The position numbers and the translations under genes are program-made. Below the pieces are notes generated by a model. It did not search any database and had not been told where the DNA came from. It saw nothing but the letters and a program-made list of their open reading frames with translations. From Halanaerobacter jeridensis (GTDB taxonomy: Bacteria > Bacillota > Halanaerobiia > Halobacteroidales > Halobacteroidaceae), in the NCBI RefSeq assembly GCF_016908315.1, contig NZ_JAFBDQ010000013.1, forward strand, positions 30,885-94,884: a stretch of 64,000 nucleotides of DNA, in the 5' to 3' direction. Position 1 is the first letter of the stretch. The number at the start of each line of letters is the position of its first letter. Shown piece after piece: positions 16,385 through 24,438 of this stretch.

Positions 16385-16861
16385 GTGGGGCAAGATAATG
16401 ATTTATTTTTTCCTGAAGGTGAAACTGTAGATAAATTGCTGAGTGTCTTTAATATTCAATCAGAAGAACAACTACAGCCTAATAAAGTAATTAATATTTT
16501 AAGCTTATTAAACTTATTAAATATCACTAGCTCTAGTTCGCAATCAAACCCTTTAATGGACGATAATCAAACTATTAATACTTTAGTTAATAACCTCAAG
16601 TCACAAAATAATAATCAATTACAAGAGGCACTTAATTCTCTTACTAACAACTCCAATAATAATTCGGGCTTAAATAATTTGTTTTCTTCCGCAAATAACA
16701 GCCAAAATAATAGTTTAGACCCTACTCTAGTATTAAAATTAATGAATCTAATTAACCAATTCAAAAGCTCTTCTAGCTCAAAAAACAATACAGAAAAAAA
16801 AGAAGCAAATAATGAACCAGTAAAATCAGAACCTAATAATTCTAAGGAAGATGAAAAATAA
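16385..16861 (+). CDS. Asn/Ser-rich hypothetical protein, 158 aa
   Basis: GTG start eight bases after GGGGG. Two leucine-rich segments (VINILSLLNLLNI near residue 37; LVLKLMNLINQF near 117) are separated by Asn/Gln/Ser-rich low-complexity sequence, and the end is Lys/Glu/Asn-rich. No domain recognised. It is one of few plus-strand genes, divergent from the 93-aa gene and convergent with the ParR-like gene, with which it shares a perfect terminator. Confidence 0.65.
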   Translation: MGQDNDLFFPEGETVDKLLSVFNIQSEEQLQPNKVINILSLLNLLNITSSSSQSNPLMDDNQTINTLVNNLKSQNNNQLQEALNSLTNNSNNNSGLNNLFSSANNSQNNSLDPTLVLKLMNLINQFKSSSSSKNNTEKKEANNEPVKSEPNNSKEDEK

Positions 16862-16864
16862 AAA

Positions 16865-16893
16865 GTTATGCCAAACATATTGTTTGGCATAAC
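16865..16893. terminator. Perfect bidirectional terminator
   Basis: GTTATGCCAAACA, loop TAT, TGTTTGGCATAAC: a 13-bp stem between the convergent Asn-rich and ParR-like genes. Confidence 0.85.
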
Positions 16894-16901
16894 TAAATTA
16901 A

Positions 16902-17249
16902 TTAAAACTGTTCTAATAAACTAAGCGCCTGATTAGTTTTATTAGTTTGCTTTTCTCCTTGGTAGGCTGCTGTAGCCACCTGATTACTTTCAATTTTTTT
17001 TGTTCTACCACTGCTTATTTGCTGCAGCAGAAAATTATTTTCTTCTAACAGCTTTTTTAATTCTGCAGTGGAAACATTATTTTTTTCTAATTCTACATCA
17101 CAATTATTATGCTTTAAATAAAATTTAATTATTTTACGCATGAATTCAGATTTACTATTAAAAGAGTCTAATTCCCGCTCTAAACATTCTATTTGAGCAG
17201 TTGAAAAATATTTCTCTGTAATTCTAACACTAAATAATAATTTAGTCAT
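16902..17249 (-). CDS. ParR-like small DNA-binding partner of the actin-like protein
   Basis: 115 aa. The N-terminus (LLFSVRITEKYFSTAQIECL, then SEFMRKIIKFYLKHN) has the layout of a ribbon-helix-helix domain: a beta strand followed by two helices. The rest is a Glu/Lys-rich helix and a flexible tail ending in NQALSLLEQF, a possible hydrophobic tip. It starts five bases after the actin-like gene, the usual parM-parR arrangement, in which ParR binds a centromere and caps ParM filaments through its C-terminus. Assignment as ParR is by context and secondary-structure impression; sequence alone would not name it. Confidence 0.6.
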   Translation of the reverse strand: MTKLLFSVRITEKYFSTAQIECLERELDSFNSKSEFMRKIIKFYLKHNNCDVELEKNNVSTAELKKLLEENNFLLQQISSGRTKKIESNQVATAAYQGEKQTNKTNQALSLLEQF

Positions 17250-17254
17250 AATAA

Positions 17255-18469
17255 TTAATCTCCATTACTGCTTGCTGCTTCTTTTTTACTATCTGCTATT
17301 TCTTTCTTACTTTTCTTTACTTGCTTTTTATCCTTAGCATTTTCTCTTTTTTGATCTAATTTTTCTTTTAATTTAGCTTTAACCTTACGCTGTAGAGCTT
17401 TACCCAATTTAACATAACCACGACAGTTACTAAACTGAGGCTCAAGATTTATCTGTTCACACGGAAATCCTGCTAAATGCTCCTCTAAAGAATCAAATAA
17501 TAATATAGAAGCACCACCTGTAATCAAAATTTTATCAATCATTAAATAGGATTCCCACCTGTTTTGAATCTGTAGAGCAATATCTCGGGCCAACTTATTA
17601 ATCTCTTCTTCTTTGACTTCTTTAAAATCATAAATTTGCCCTCGCACCTCAATATAATCTTCGCCTTTTAAAATCTGTTTTTTAATAATATCTTGCGATA
17701 CATCAATATCTAAATAGTCTTGAATCTTTTTAAATATTCTTTTCCTAATGCCCTCACTAAAAGAAATAGGAGATCCTTTAATCAACTCTCCTTTATTAAA
17801 GGCTACACAATCAATAGTTAAGCCTCCTAAATCAACTATACCTAACCCACCTTCTATATTGGCAGTAACTTGTCCTTTCTCATCCATGATGAAATCATAA
17901 TAAGATGCTAAACCTTGGGGAATAATTGTAGTTTTCTTGATATTGATCTTTTTAGAAACAAAGTTGTTATTAATATTTTTTAATTTTACTTTAAAGGTTT
18001 CAGTTAACTTATTTTTGAATGTATCTTTATGATTTTCATAATATTTAATCGGTAATCCCGTGACTAAATGGTCAATATTAATCATATCTGCTTTAGGGAA
18101 TAAAAGACTAATTCCAGCTAACAATTTAGCAAACTCCTCTGGTTGCTCATACTTATCAACTGCTAAAGAGTATCCCACTGAAGAAGAATTTTGATTTAAT
18201 ACATAGTCTCCTACTCGATAAGCACTAAACTCTTCACTATCTTGTCCATTAATCAAATCTGATTGAATTTTAACTATCATCTTAGCAGGATCAAATTTTT
18301 CTACTAAATTGCTCTGTCTTTTTAATACCTCAAAAGAAGTATCAGATAAGACTCCCTCATCTTCAATTTCAGCTAGAGAGGGAAATAATAATTGCTGGCC
18401 ATTAGCCAATATTTTGACTGAATCATAGCCTAAATCTACACCAAGTACATCAATTTTTTCTCCTCGCAT
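17255..18469 (-). CDS. ParM/Alp-like bacterial actin
   Basis: Actin-fold ATPase of 404 aa. The phosphate-1 loop (VLGVDLGYDSVKI, residues 8-20), phosphate-2 loop (GIVDLGGLTIDCVAF, about 207-221) and adenosine motif (KILITGGAS, about 312) are present. The region VTGLPIKYYENHKDTFK resembles ParM/StbA-type proteins. The C-terminus is a 45-residue Lys-rich coil, unusual for ParM and possibly a DNA or membrane contact. Such proteins form filaments that separate plasmid or prophage DNA. GGAGG before ATG. It lies between an HTH gene (37 bases upstream) and the ParR-like gene, so the three form an operon. No replication gene is in the window. Confidence 0.85.
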   Translation of the reverse strand: MRGEKIDVLGVDLGYDSVKILANGQQLLFPSLAEIEDEGVLSDTSFEVLKRQSNLVEKFDPAKMIVKIQSDLINGQDSEEFSAYRVGDYVLNQNSSSVGYSLAVDKYEQPEEFAKLLAGISLLFPKADMINIDHLVTGLPIKYYENHKDTFKNKLTETFKVKLKNINNNFVSKKINIKKTTIIPQGLASYYDFIMDEKGQVTANIEGGLGIVDLGGLTIDCVAFNKGELIKGSPISFSEGIRKRIFKKIQDYLDIDVSQDIIKKQILKGEDYIEVRGQIYDFKEVKEEEINKLARDIALQIQNRWESYLMIDKILITGGASILLFDSLEEHLAGFPCEQINLEPQFSNCRGYVKLGKALQRKVKAKLKEKLDQKRENAKDKKQVKKSKKEIADSKKEAASSNGD

Positions 18470-18506
18470 CTCTCGCCCTCCTATAGAATATTCAAAACAT
18501 TCCTAA

Positions 18507-18695
18507 TTACATTGAACTCTGCTGCTCAGCCATTTTATTATCTAAAAAACTATCTAAATCCTGTTTTCTGACTATCCATTTCCCTCCTAATTTAATACCA
18601 GGAATTTCTCCCTGATTTAGCATATTATAAATTGTCGTCTCAGAACGATTTAAATATTGTGCGACTTCCCTAACTGTAAGATTAGAATTTTTCAT
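18507..18695 (-). CDS. Excisionase-type (HTH_17) DNA-binding protein
   Basis: 62-aa winged-helix protein: LTVREVAQYLNRSETTIYNM then GEIPGIKLGGKWIVRKQDLDSFL, the MerR-like/excisionase domain used by Xis, BldC and related small regulators. AGGAGG precedes the ATG. As first gene of the actin-like operon, directly behind a promoter with nested inverted repeats, it is probably an autoregulator of the operon or a factor binding the partition site. It could also be a leftover prophage excisionase, though no integrase is in the window. Confidence 0.88.
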   Translation of the reverse strand: MKNSNLTVREVAQYLNRSETTIYNMLNQGEIPGIKLGGKWIVRKQDLDSFLDNKMAEQQSSM

Positions 18696-18729
18696 CTTAT
18701 AAATTCCTCCTAATTAGTTTTTATTTCTG

Positions 18730-18804
18730 CCTACAGTTATATAATATAAAAAAATACCATTTTTTTCAATAGGTTTTTGGAAAAAATTTCTTGTAGGTGG
18801 TATT
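18730..18804. promoter_or_regulatory. Promoter with nested inverted repeats for the HTH-ParM-ParR operon
   Basis: On the minus strand TTGAAA (18764-18769), 17-base spacer, TATTAT (18741-18746). CCTACA (18730-18735) is inverted as TGTAGG (18792-18797), and AATACCA (18753-18759) as TGGTATT (18798-18804). These could be operator sites for the HTH protein or a centromere for the ParR-like protein. Confidence 0.55.
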
Positions 18805-18845
18805 AAGCCGTATTTTTTTTAATTTACTGCCAAAAAATAAAAAAA

Positions 18846-18865
18846 GACCAGATTTATCTCTGGCC
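18846..18865 (-). terminator. Terminator overlapping the queG stop codon
   Basis: GGCCAGA-GATAAA-TCTGGTC followed by TTTTTTT on the minus strand; the stop codon TAA lies in the loop. Confidence 0.75.
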
Positions 18866-19954
18866 TCGTTTGATTTCTGCTCTTACCTTTTTATCTTGCT
18901 CAAAATCTAATGCATCTTTTAAAGCTTGCTTAGCTTGAGCAGTCCCAATTTCTCCTAACGCCCAAGCCGCATGACCACGCACTATGGCCTGAGGGTCTTC
19001 CTTTAAAGTAGTTATCAAATCTGGTACTGCTGCTACTGCTTTTAAATTTCCTAAAATTATTGCAGCATTTCTTTTAATCGGTCTCTTCCCCCTCCAATTC
19101 ATCACTGTCGAAGAAAATTTTTCTCTAAAATCTTGATTAGTCAACTTTAATAGAGGTAGTAATTTGGGATAAACCCCTAGATTTTGCGCTTTAAACTCTG
19201 GCTGATGACTCACTTTAACATCTTGATTATAAGGACACACTTCTTGGCAAGTATCACAGCCCCAGACTCTGACACCTATTTTCTTTCGCTCTTGAATACT
19301 TAAGTATCCTTTAGTTAAAGTAACTTGCCCTAAACATTCTTCAGCATTTAATGTATAGTTATCCTTAAGGGCTCCCGTAGGGCAATTATCTAAACAACGG
19401 CTACAGTCTCCACATTTATTCTCTAGTGGTTCATCTATCTCTAATTCTAAATTAGTAATTAAACCACCAATAAAAATCCATGACCCATACTGAGGATGAA
19501 TAATGCTACAATTTTTTCCCTGCCATCCTACTCCAGCTTTACGGGCCAAAGCCCGGTCAACAGTAGGAGCAGTATCCACAAACTGATAAGTTTCCACTCC
19601 TGTTTGCAACTGCTCTACAAAATCTGCTAACTGTTCTAATTTTGCTTCTAATACCTGATGGTAGTCTTTTCCTTGAGCAAATTGTGATAATTTTCCTTCT
19701 AAGGAACCACGTTTTTGCTGTGGGGGATGATAATAAGATATAGCTACTACTATAACTGATTTAGCCTCCGGAAGTACCTCCCGTGGACTAGTAATTAAGT
19801 CTAAATCACTTTTCAAAAACTTTGATAATTCTCCTGCTTCTTTGCGCTCTTTTAAAAACTCTTCTACTTCATCTAAATCATCAGCATCAGTAATCTTAAC
19901 TTCATCCAAAGAAATTTCTGCTCCATAATTTTTAATATCTTTTGCTAAATTCAC
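18854..19954 (-). CDS. queG: Epoxyqueuosine reductase
   Basis: Reduces epoxyqueuosine to queuosine at the wobble base of tRNAs, using cobalamin and two [4Fe-4S] clusters. Visible: core VDTAPTVDRALARKAGVGWQ with the catalytic Asp region near residue 128, GKNCSIIHPQYGSWIF, then ferredoxin-type motifs CGDCSRCLDNCPTGAL (near 185) and CDTCQEVCPYN (near 234). The C-terminal 60 residues form a HEAT-like repeat (AIVRGHAAWALGEIG) that contacts tRNA. GTG start four bases after AGAGGTGG. Length of 366 aa is normal for the longer QueG type. Other queuosine genes are not in the window. Confidence 0.95.
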   Translation of the reverse strand: MNLAKDIKNYGAEISLDEVKITDADDLDEVEEFLKERKEAGELSKFLKSDLDLITSPREVLPEAKSVIVVAISYYHPPQQKRGSLEGKLSQFAQGKDYHQVLEAKLEQLADFVEQLQTGVETYQFVDTAPTVDRALARKAGVGWQGKNCSIIHPQYGSWIFIGGLITNLELEIDEPLENKCGDCSRCLDNCPTGALKDNYTLNAEECLGQVTLTKGYLSIQERKKIGVRVWGCDTCQEVCPYNQDVKVSHQPEFKAQNLGVYPKLLPLLKLTNQDFREKFSSTVMNWRGKRPIKRNAAIILGNLKAVAAVPDLITTLKEDPQAIVRGHAAWALGEIGTAQAKQALKDALDFEQDKKVRAEIKRGQR

Positions 19955-20140
19955 AATTCCACCTCTAATTATTTTTTTGCTTCTAAAATTTAGAAAAACT
20001 CATCTTTAGCTACTGACTTAGAGACTATTCAACAAAAAATAATTTCTTCTATTTATCAATTTCAACAAATTAAAATTAATTCCTGTTTTTAATAAAAAAT
20101 GGACTCCTGCTTATTTAACTGCTTAAAAACAAAATAAAAT

Positions 20141-20161
20141 AGCGGCCCAGCCAGGACCGCT
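20141..20161 (-). terminator. Ferredoxin gene terminator
   Basis: AGCGGTCC-TGGCT-GGGCCGCT on the minus strand followed by a T-rich run. Confidence 0.75.
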
Positions 20162-20170
20162 AAAAATAAT

Positions 20171-20359
20171 TTACACCTTTTCAATTGCATCAGTCGGACA
20201 ACTATTAAGGGCATCTTCAGTAGCCGCCTCTTTGTCTACCGCCACTTCATCAGTAATAGCTTCTGCTTTTTCATCATCATCCCAAGAGAACACCTCAGGC
20301 ACATTATTAACACATAATCCACAACTAATACAATCTTCAGCAATTACTTTTACTTTCAT
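20171..20359 (-). CDS. [4Fe-4S] ferredoxin
   Basis: 62-aa acidic electron carrier. Three cysteines in CISCGLC (residues 10-16) and one in SCPTDAI near the end provide four ligands for one [4Fe-4S] cluster, as in the single-cluster ferredoxins of Thermotoga and clostridia; the usual CP after the third Cys is replaced by VNNVPEVF. Its partner enzyme is unknown. It is 63 bases after the NSS transporter but has its own terminator. Confidence 0.93.
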   Translation of the reverse strand: MKVKVIAEDCISCGLCVNNVPEVFSWDDDEKAEAITDEVAVDKEAATEDALNSCPTDAIEKV

Positions 20360-20422
20360 CTTATATGGACACCATCCCTTCTTAGTTACAAGAATATGGT
20401 CCCCTAGTTAAGATAAAAGTAT

Positions 20423-21745
20423 TCACCCAATGCCGCCAAAAATTATTCCTAAGATCAAGACTACTCCCGCTACAATAGTGAATACATACTTAGCAAAAGG
20501 TTCCCACCAAGTTCCTAAGGGATTGTCTGAACCTTGATTAATCGCCTGCCGGGCTTTAGTAATATCATAAACCCAAAAGTAAGTAACAGCAGCCATTACA
20601 GCTCCAATTGGTATCAAATAAATGGTCACAAAATCTGCAAAGTGACCAAATAATTTCATACTCAAATCAAGGGGTAACCCCACTGCAAAAGTTAAACCTC
20701 CCACTAATATAACACTCTTTTTTCGACTTATCTTCAGCCGCTGCATTAATGCCTCAACAGGTACTTCCATCAAATTCATAGTTGAAGACAAAGCTGCAAA
20801 AATAATACTTAAAAAGAATAAGACAGAAAAAATATAACCTCCGGGCATCTGCTTAAAAATATTAGGTAGAGTAATAAATAATAATGGCGGCCCTGCCTTA
20901 GGGTCCAATCCAAAAGCAAATACAGCTGGAATAATCACAAAAGCTGCTAAAAACGAAGCCGTTGTATTAAAGATAACAGTTTGTAAAGCTGAAGCAGGAA
21001 TATCAGCATCCTCATCTAAATAACTTCCGTAAACTAACATAGCTGCTCCACCTAAAGATACAGTAAAGAAAGCTTGTCCTAAAGCCATAATCCACGTCTT
21101 TGGATTGGCTAATTTTGACCACTCTGGTACTAATAAGAATTTAATTCCTTCTAAAGCACCTGGTAATGTAAGCGAACGGAGCAAGAGAATAAATAAAATC
21201 ACAAATAAAGTCGGCATCATTACTTTATTAATTCGCTCTATTCCATCTTTAACTCCTAATCTTAAAACTAAGATAGTAATTATTATTGCTAGCAAATGCC
21301 AAATAATAGTTTTAGGAGTCCCAGCAAAAGAGCCAAAATAAGCTGGTAATTTATCAATCACTGCAAATTGACCCTGCAGGGCCAAGACAAAGTACTTCAA
21401 AATCCACCCTACGACGATAGCATAAAATACAAATACTCCAGTCACTCCTAAAACAGGGATAACCCCCAATTTATCGCCCCAATCAATTCCTCGTTCAGCA
21501 TAAACTTCTTTAAAGGCCTGAATTGCTCCTGCCTTTCTTTCTCTGCCAAAGGCAAACTCTTCCATCAATCCAGTACTTCCTAATGTGATCACAAAAAATA
21601 GATAAGGAATCAAAAATGCTGCGCCCCCATAAGCACCTAAGCGCCAGGGGAAAAGCCAAATATTACCTAAACCAATTGCTGCTCCCACACACGATAATAC
21701 AAATCCTATCCGACTAGACCACGTCTCTCTTTCATTCACACTCAT
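20423..21745 (-). CDS. Sodium-dependent neurotransmitter-family (NSS) transporter
   Basis: 440-aa inner-membrane symporter of the LeuT fold (SLC6). Helix 1 carries the signature SCVGAAIGLGNIWLFPWRLGAYGGAAF, with the unwound GLGN stretch that binds Na+ and substrate. About eleven to twelve helices follow, in line with the shorter bacterial NSS proteins. These import amino acids with sodium; the substrate cannot be read from sequence. GAGGAGG before ATG. A TTGACA box at 21851-21856 may be part of its promoter. It might help salt-adapted amino-acid uptake. Confidence 0.92.
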   Translation of the reverse strand: MSVNERETWSSRIGFVLSCVGAAIGLGNIWLFPWRLGAYGGAAFLIPYLFFVITLGSTGLMEEFAFGRERKAGAIQAFKEVYAERGIDWGDKLGVIPVLGVTGVFVFYAIVVGWILKYFVLALQGQFAVIDKLPAYFGSFAGTPKTIIWHLLAIIITILVLRLGVKDGIERINKVMMPTLFVILFILLLRSLTLPGALEGIKFLLVPEWSKLANPKTWIMALGQAFFTVSLGGAAMLVYGSYLDEDADIPASALQTVIFNTTASFLAAFVIIPAVFAFGLDPKAGPPLLFITLPNIFKQMPGGYIFSVLFFLSIIFAALSSTMNLMEVPVEALMQRLKISRKKSVILVGGLTFAVGLPLDLSMKLFGHFADFVTIYLIPIGAVMAAVTYFWVYDITKARQAINQGSDNPLGTWWEPFAKYVFTIVAGVVLILGIIFGGIG

Positions 21746-21904
21746 CTTATTCCTCCTCTATGCTATTCTGTTCTCATCTATTATATTCTTTTCTTATAAT
21801 AACTTATTTTTTAGAATTATGCAATAAAAATAGGCTAATGTTAATTTAATTGTCAACTTATTCTTTATCGAGTATATTTTTTTGAATCATTAAATAATAA
21901 AAAA

Positions 21905-21931
21905 CCCCTAGGATATCCCGGGGGCTTTTTA
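21905..21931 (-). terminator. Terminator of the CBM21-like gene
   Basis: CCCC and GGGG arms around the palindrome GGATATCC, followed on the minus strand by TTTTTTATT. Confidence 0.75.
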
Positions 21932-21944
21932 TTCATTCTAGTTA

Positions 21945-22739
21945 TTAATTAGTCTGGTAGTCTCTACCAAAGTTATTATCCCAATAAGTTTTACCGTTAA
22001 CATTATACTTAATACGATATTTTACATTAGCATCAGCAGGAAGATTTCTCACAACAAAGCCCCACTTTTCTAATTGATTATCATAACTAGTATAATAATT
22101 AGCAGTTATAGTTTCAGTAGTAGCCCAATTATCAGTAGTATAAACTACCTGCACATTTTTATTATAGTCTAAATTTTTGACTACTATTTCCCCTAATAAA
22201 GTTGCACTATCATTATACTGATGGTATCTAGAATCTTCTAATAATACATTGTTAGAACCCATGATAATCGGTCGATTAGAAAAATTAGGGACATTAGTCA
22301 TACGAAGAAAATAATTTTCTCCTCCATTATTAGCCCAATAATTCTGACCATCTTTTTTATAATTCACAGCAAACTCCGTAGTGAACTTATAATAATGGAA
22401 ACTTGGCTTATTAGCAGGAGTTTCAAACTCCCAAATTTGATGTCCCTCTTTATTTGTACCTACAAATTCACCTTTAACCTGTTTCCAATTATCATAACCA
22501 TAGCTATAATGAACTACTACTTCTTCATTATAACCACTCTCTTTAATAACTACACAACCAGTTGTCTTATAACCTTCTAAGACACCTCTTTTAGTATACA
22601 ACGGAGTAATTTTAGCAGAAGATAACTCTACTGCGTTAGCTGCCGCCTCTGCTGTTGAAAGAATAACTCCACCTGCCAAAACTAAGAATAAAAGACTTAA
22701 GAACAGACCACCCTTATAGAACTTTTTTGATGTATCCAC
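21945..22739 (-). CDS. Secreted protein with two CBM21-like starch-binding modules
   Basis: 264 aa. An N-terminal signal peptide (LFLSLLFLVLAGGVILSTAEA) is followed by two related beta-sandwich modules, about residues 35-145 and 160-262. The second shows the CBM21 pattern well: VVKNLDYNKNVQVVYTTDNW, YRIKYNVNGKTYWDNNFGRDY. The first keeps VVHYSYGYDNWKQV and KKDGQNYWANNGGENY. CBM21 modules bind starch or glycogen, often with other domains, but no catalytic domain is present here. It could be a secreted binding protein, perhaps exported by the type II system further along. GTG start 12 bases after GGAGG; single gene. Confidence 0.8.
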   Translation of the reverse strand: MDTSKKFYKGGLFLSLLFLVLAGGVILSTAEAAANAVELSSAKITPLYTKRGVLEGYKTTGCVVIKESGYNEEVVVHYSYGYDNWKQVKGEFVGTNKEGHQIWEFETPANKPSFHYYKFTTEFAVNYKKDGQNYWANNGGENYFLRMTNVPNFSNRPIIMGSNNVLLEDSRYHQYNDSATLLGEIVVKNLDYNKNVQVVYTTDNWATTETITANYYTSYDNQLEKWGFVVRNLPADANVKYRIKYNVNGKTYWDNNFGRDYQTN

Positions 22740-22961
22740 TTTAAAAAAATTCCTCCTTATAGAATTTTAGTAGTAAAAGATTATTCTATCTTTTACTTTC
22801 ATACAGATTATACAATATAAGTAAATTATTGTAAACCATTTTTTGATTTTTATTGGCTTAACTTTTCTAAACATAAAAAAACTATATCTAATAAGAAGGA
22901 TTACTACTATTTATCAAGAAATTAAGACAAAGAGATTCATCTATAAAAAGGAGGGTTTTTA

Positions 22962-23813
22962 ATGGATAAACTAAATTCTATTTTTGGAACTGAAAAACTT
23001 ATCACAGTAGATATGTTAAAAACAGCTGGTAGTGTAATCCTACAGTTAATTGGAATCTTCATCATTGCTAAATTATTATTCAACTTTATTAATTATTTAA
23101 TTGATAATTTATTTGATGAAAAAGATGAATATGACAGTCAAACTATTCAACGCAATAAAACATTAAAGACTATTTTAAGGAGTGCCCTCAAATATTTATT
23201 TTATTTCATTGTCATCACTATGGCACTACAAGTATTAGGCATTCCAATCTCCTCAATTCTAGCTGGTGCAGGAGTATTTGGGCTGGCAATAGGTTTTGGA
23301 GCACAAAAATTGGTTGAAGATGTAATTACTGGTTTCTTTATCTTATTTGAGAATCAATTTGGAGTTAATGATTATATTGATGTTGCTGGAGTAGAAGGTT
23401 TTGTACAGAATGTAGGATTAAGAACTACTACTTTACAAAACTTAGATGGGGATGTACATATTATTCCTAATAGTAATATTCAACAAGTAACGAATTTAAC
23501 AGCAGACTTTAAACGAGTTAAAGTCGATGCTGCTATTGAATATGAACAAGATATTGGACAAGCAATTGATGTGTTAGAAGATATCTCTGATGAATTAAAA
23601 GAAACATATCCAGAAGTAATCAATGAAGGGCCAAAAGTCTTGGGCGTGCAGGATTTAGCTGCATCTAGTGTTAATATCCGTGTCATTGCAATGGTTGAAG
23701 CACCAAAAATGTGGCAGATGGAACGAGTTATGAAACAAAAGATTAAAGAAAGATTTGATGAAGAAGGAATTGGCATTCCATACGATCACTTAACTATTGT
23801 TAATAAGGAATAA
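22962..23813 (+). CDS. Small-conductance mechanosensitive channel (MscS family)
   Basis: 283 aa with three predicted membrane helices; the third is the pore helix SILAGAGVFGLAIGFGAQKLVEDVITGFFILFEN, matching the Gly/Ala-packed TM3 of MscS. The beta domain follows (FGVNDYIDVAGVEGFVQNVGLRTTTLQN, then DGDVHIIPNSNI), and the end is the alpha/beta vestibule domain. It releases solutes on hypo-osmotic shock, important for a halophile. ATG eight bases after AAGGAGGG. It is divergent from the CBM21-like gene. Confidence 0.95.
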   Translation: MDKLNSIFGTEKLITVDMLKTAGSVILQLIGIFIIAKLLFNFINYLIDNLFDEKDEYDSQTIQRNKTLKTILRSALKYLFYFIVITMALQVLGIPISSILAGAGVFGLAIGFGAQKLVEDVITGFFILFENQFGVNDYIDVAGVEGFVQNVGLRTTTLQNLDGDVHIIPNSNIQQVTNLTADFKRVKVDAAIEYEQDIGQAIDVLEDISDELKETYPEVINEGPKVLGVQDLAASSVNIRVIAMVEAPKMWQMERVMKQKIKERFDEEGIGIPYDHLTIVNKE

Positions 23814-23857
23814 ACTTTGAACCAGGAGCTAAAAACAAATAAATACGCCAACATGAA

Positions 23858-23885
23858 AAGCCCTTGCCGCAAGCGGCAAGGGCTT
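23858..23885. terminator. Perfect hairpin between convergent genes
   Basis: AAGCCCTTGCCGC, AA, GCGGCAAGGGCTT. It serves mscS and the convergent CBS gene. Confidence 0.75.
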
Positions 23886-23938
23886 CTAGCTTCTAGCTTT
23901 TAGCTTCTAGCTTCTAGCTTCTAACTTCTAGCTTCTAA
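23882..23938. repeat. Tandem AGCTTCT heptamer tract
   Basis: About eight degenerate units of (T)AGCTTCT, ending at the CBS gene stop. Related CTAGCT text occurs in the inverted repeat at 11087-11208. Confidence 0.65.
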
Positions 23939-23942
23939 CTTA

Positions 23943-24365
23943 TTACTGTGGTTGACTCGGTTGAGAAATTGTTGATAAAGCTTCGCCTGCTTCCATATCT
24001 GTTTGAGAAGCAACTGCTAAATCACCTAAAGAAACAATTCCTACTAAATTATTATTTTCTACAATCGGTAAACGTCTAATCTGTCTTTCCCCCATTATCT
24101 GTGCTGCTTCTTCTACACTCATCTCAGGAGACCCATAAATTAAATCCTGCGACATCACCTGATTGACTGGTGTATTAAAATCTTTATTTTCAGCAACATT
24201 ACGGATTGCAATATCGCGGTCTGTAATCATCCCTATCGGCTGTTGTCCTTTACAGACTGGTACAACACCTACATTTAAATCGCGCATTACTCTAGCAGCA
24301 TCAACTACAGTAGAATTAGAATCAACTGTAGTCACTTGGTCTGTCATTAAGTTTCTAATTTGCAT
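23943..24365 (-). CDS. CBS-domain pair protein
   Basis: 140-aa protein made of two CBS motifs: residues about 4-60 (LMTDQVTTVDSNSTVVDAARVM, ending GMITDRDIAIR) and about 70-125 (MSQDLIYGSPEMSVEEAAQIM, ending NLVGIVSLGDLAV). Such stand-alone pairs bind adenosine nucleotides and sense energy state; the target is unknown. The inner ATG at 24365 is chosen because GAGGGGG lies about 11 bases upstream, whereas a longer frame to 24401 would start without an RBS. Monocistronic. Confidence 0.9.
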   Translation of the reverse strand: MQIRNLMTDQVTTVDSNSTVVDAARVMRDLNVGVVPVCKGQQPIGMITDRDIAIRNVAENKDFNTPVNQVMSQDLIYGSPEMSVEEAAQIMGERQIRRLPIVENNNLVGIVSLGDLAVASQTDMEAGEALSTISQPSQPQ

Positions 24366-24438
24366 GATTATATCATCCCCCTCTAAAGTTAAAATGCGCA
24401 ATTATTAGAATTTTAATCATTAAAATCAATGTTAGTTT

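Noticed and set aside
16615..16890. Minus-strand frame opposite the Asn-rich gene
   Set aside because: Starts at the terminator hairpin; the plus-strand frame has the proper GGGGG-spaced GTG.
23858..23885. Riboswitch
   Set aside because: A single perfect hairpin between two convergent gene ends; terminator is sufficient.
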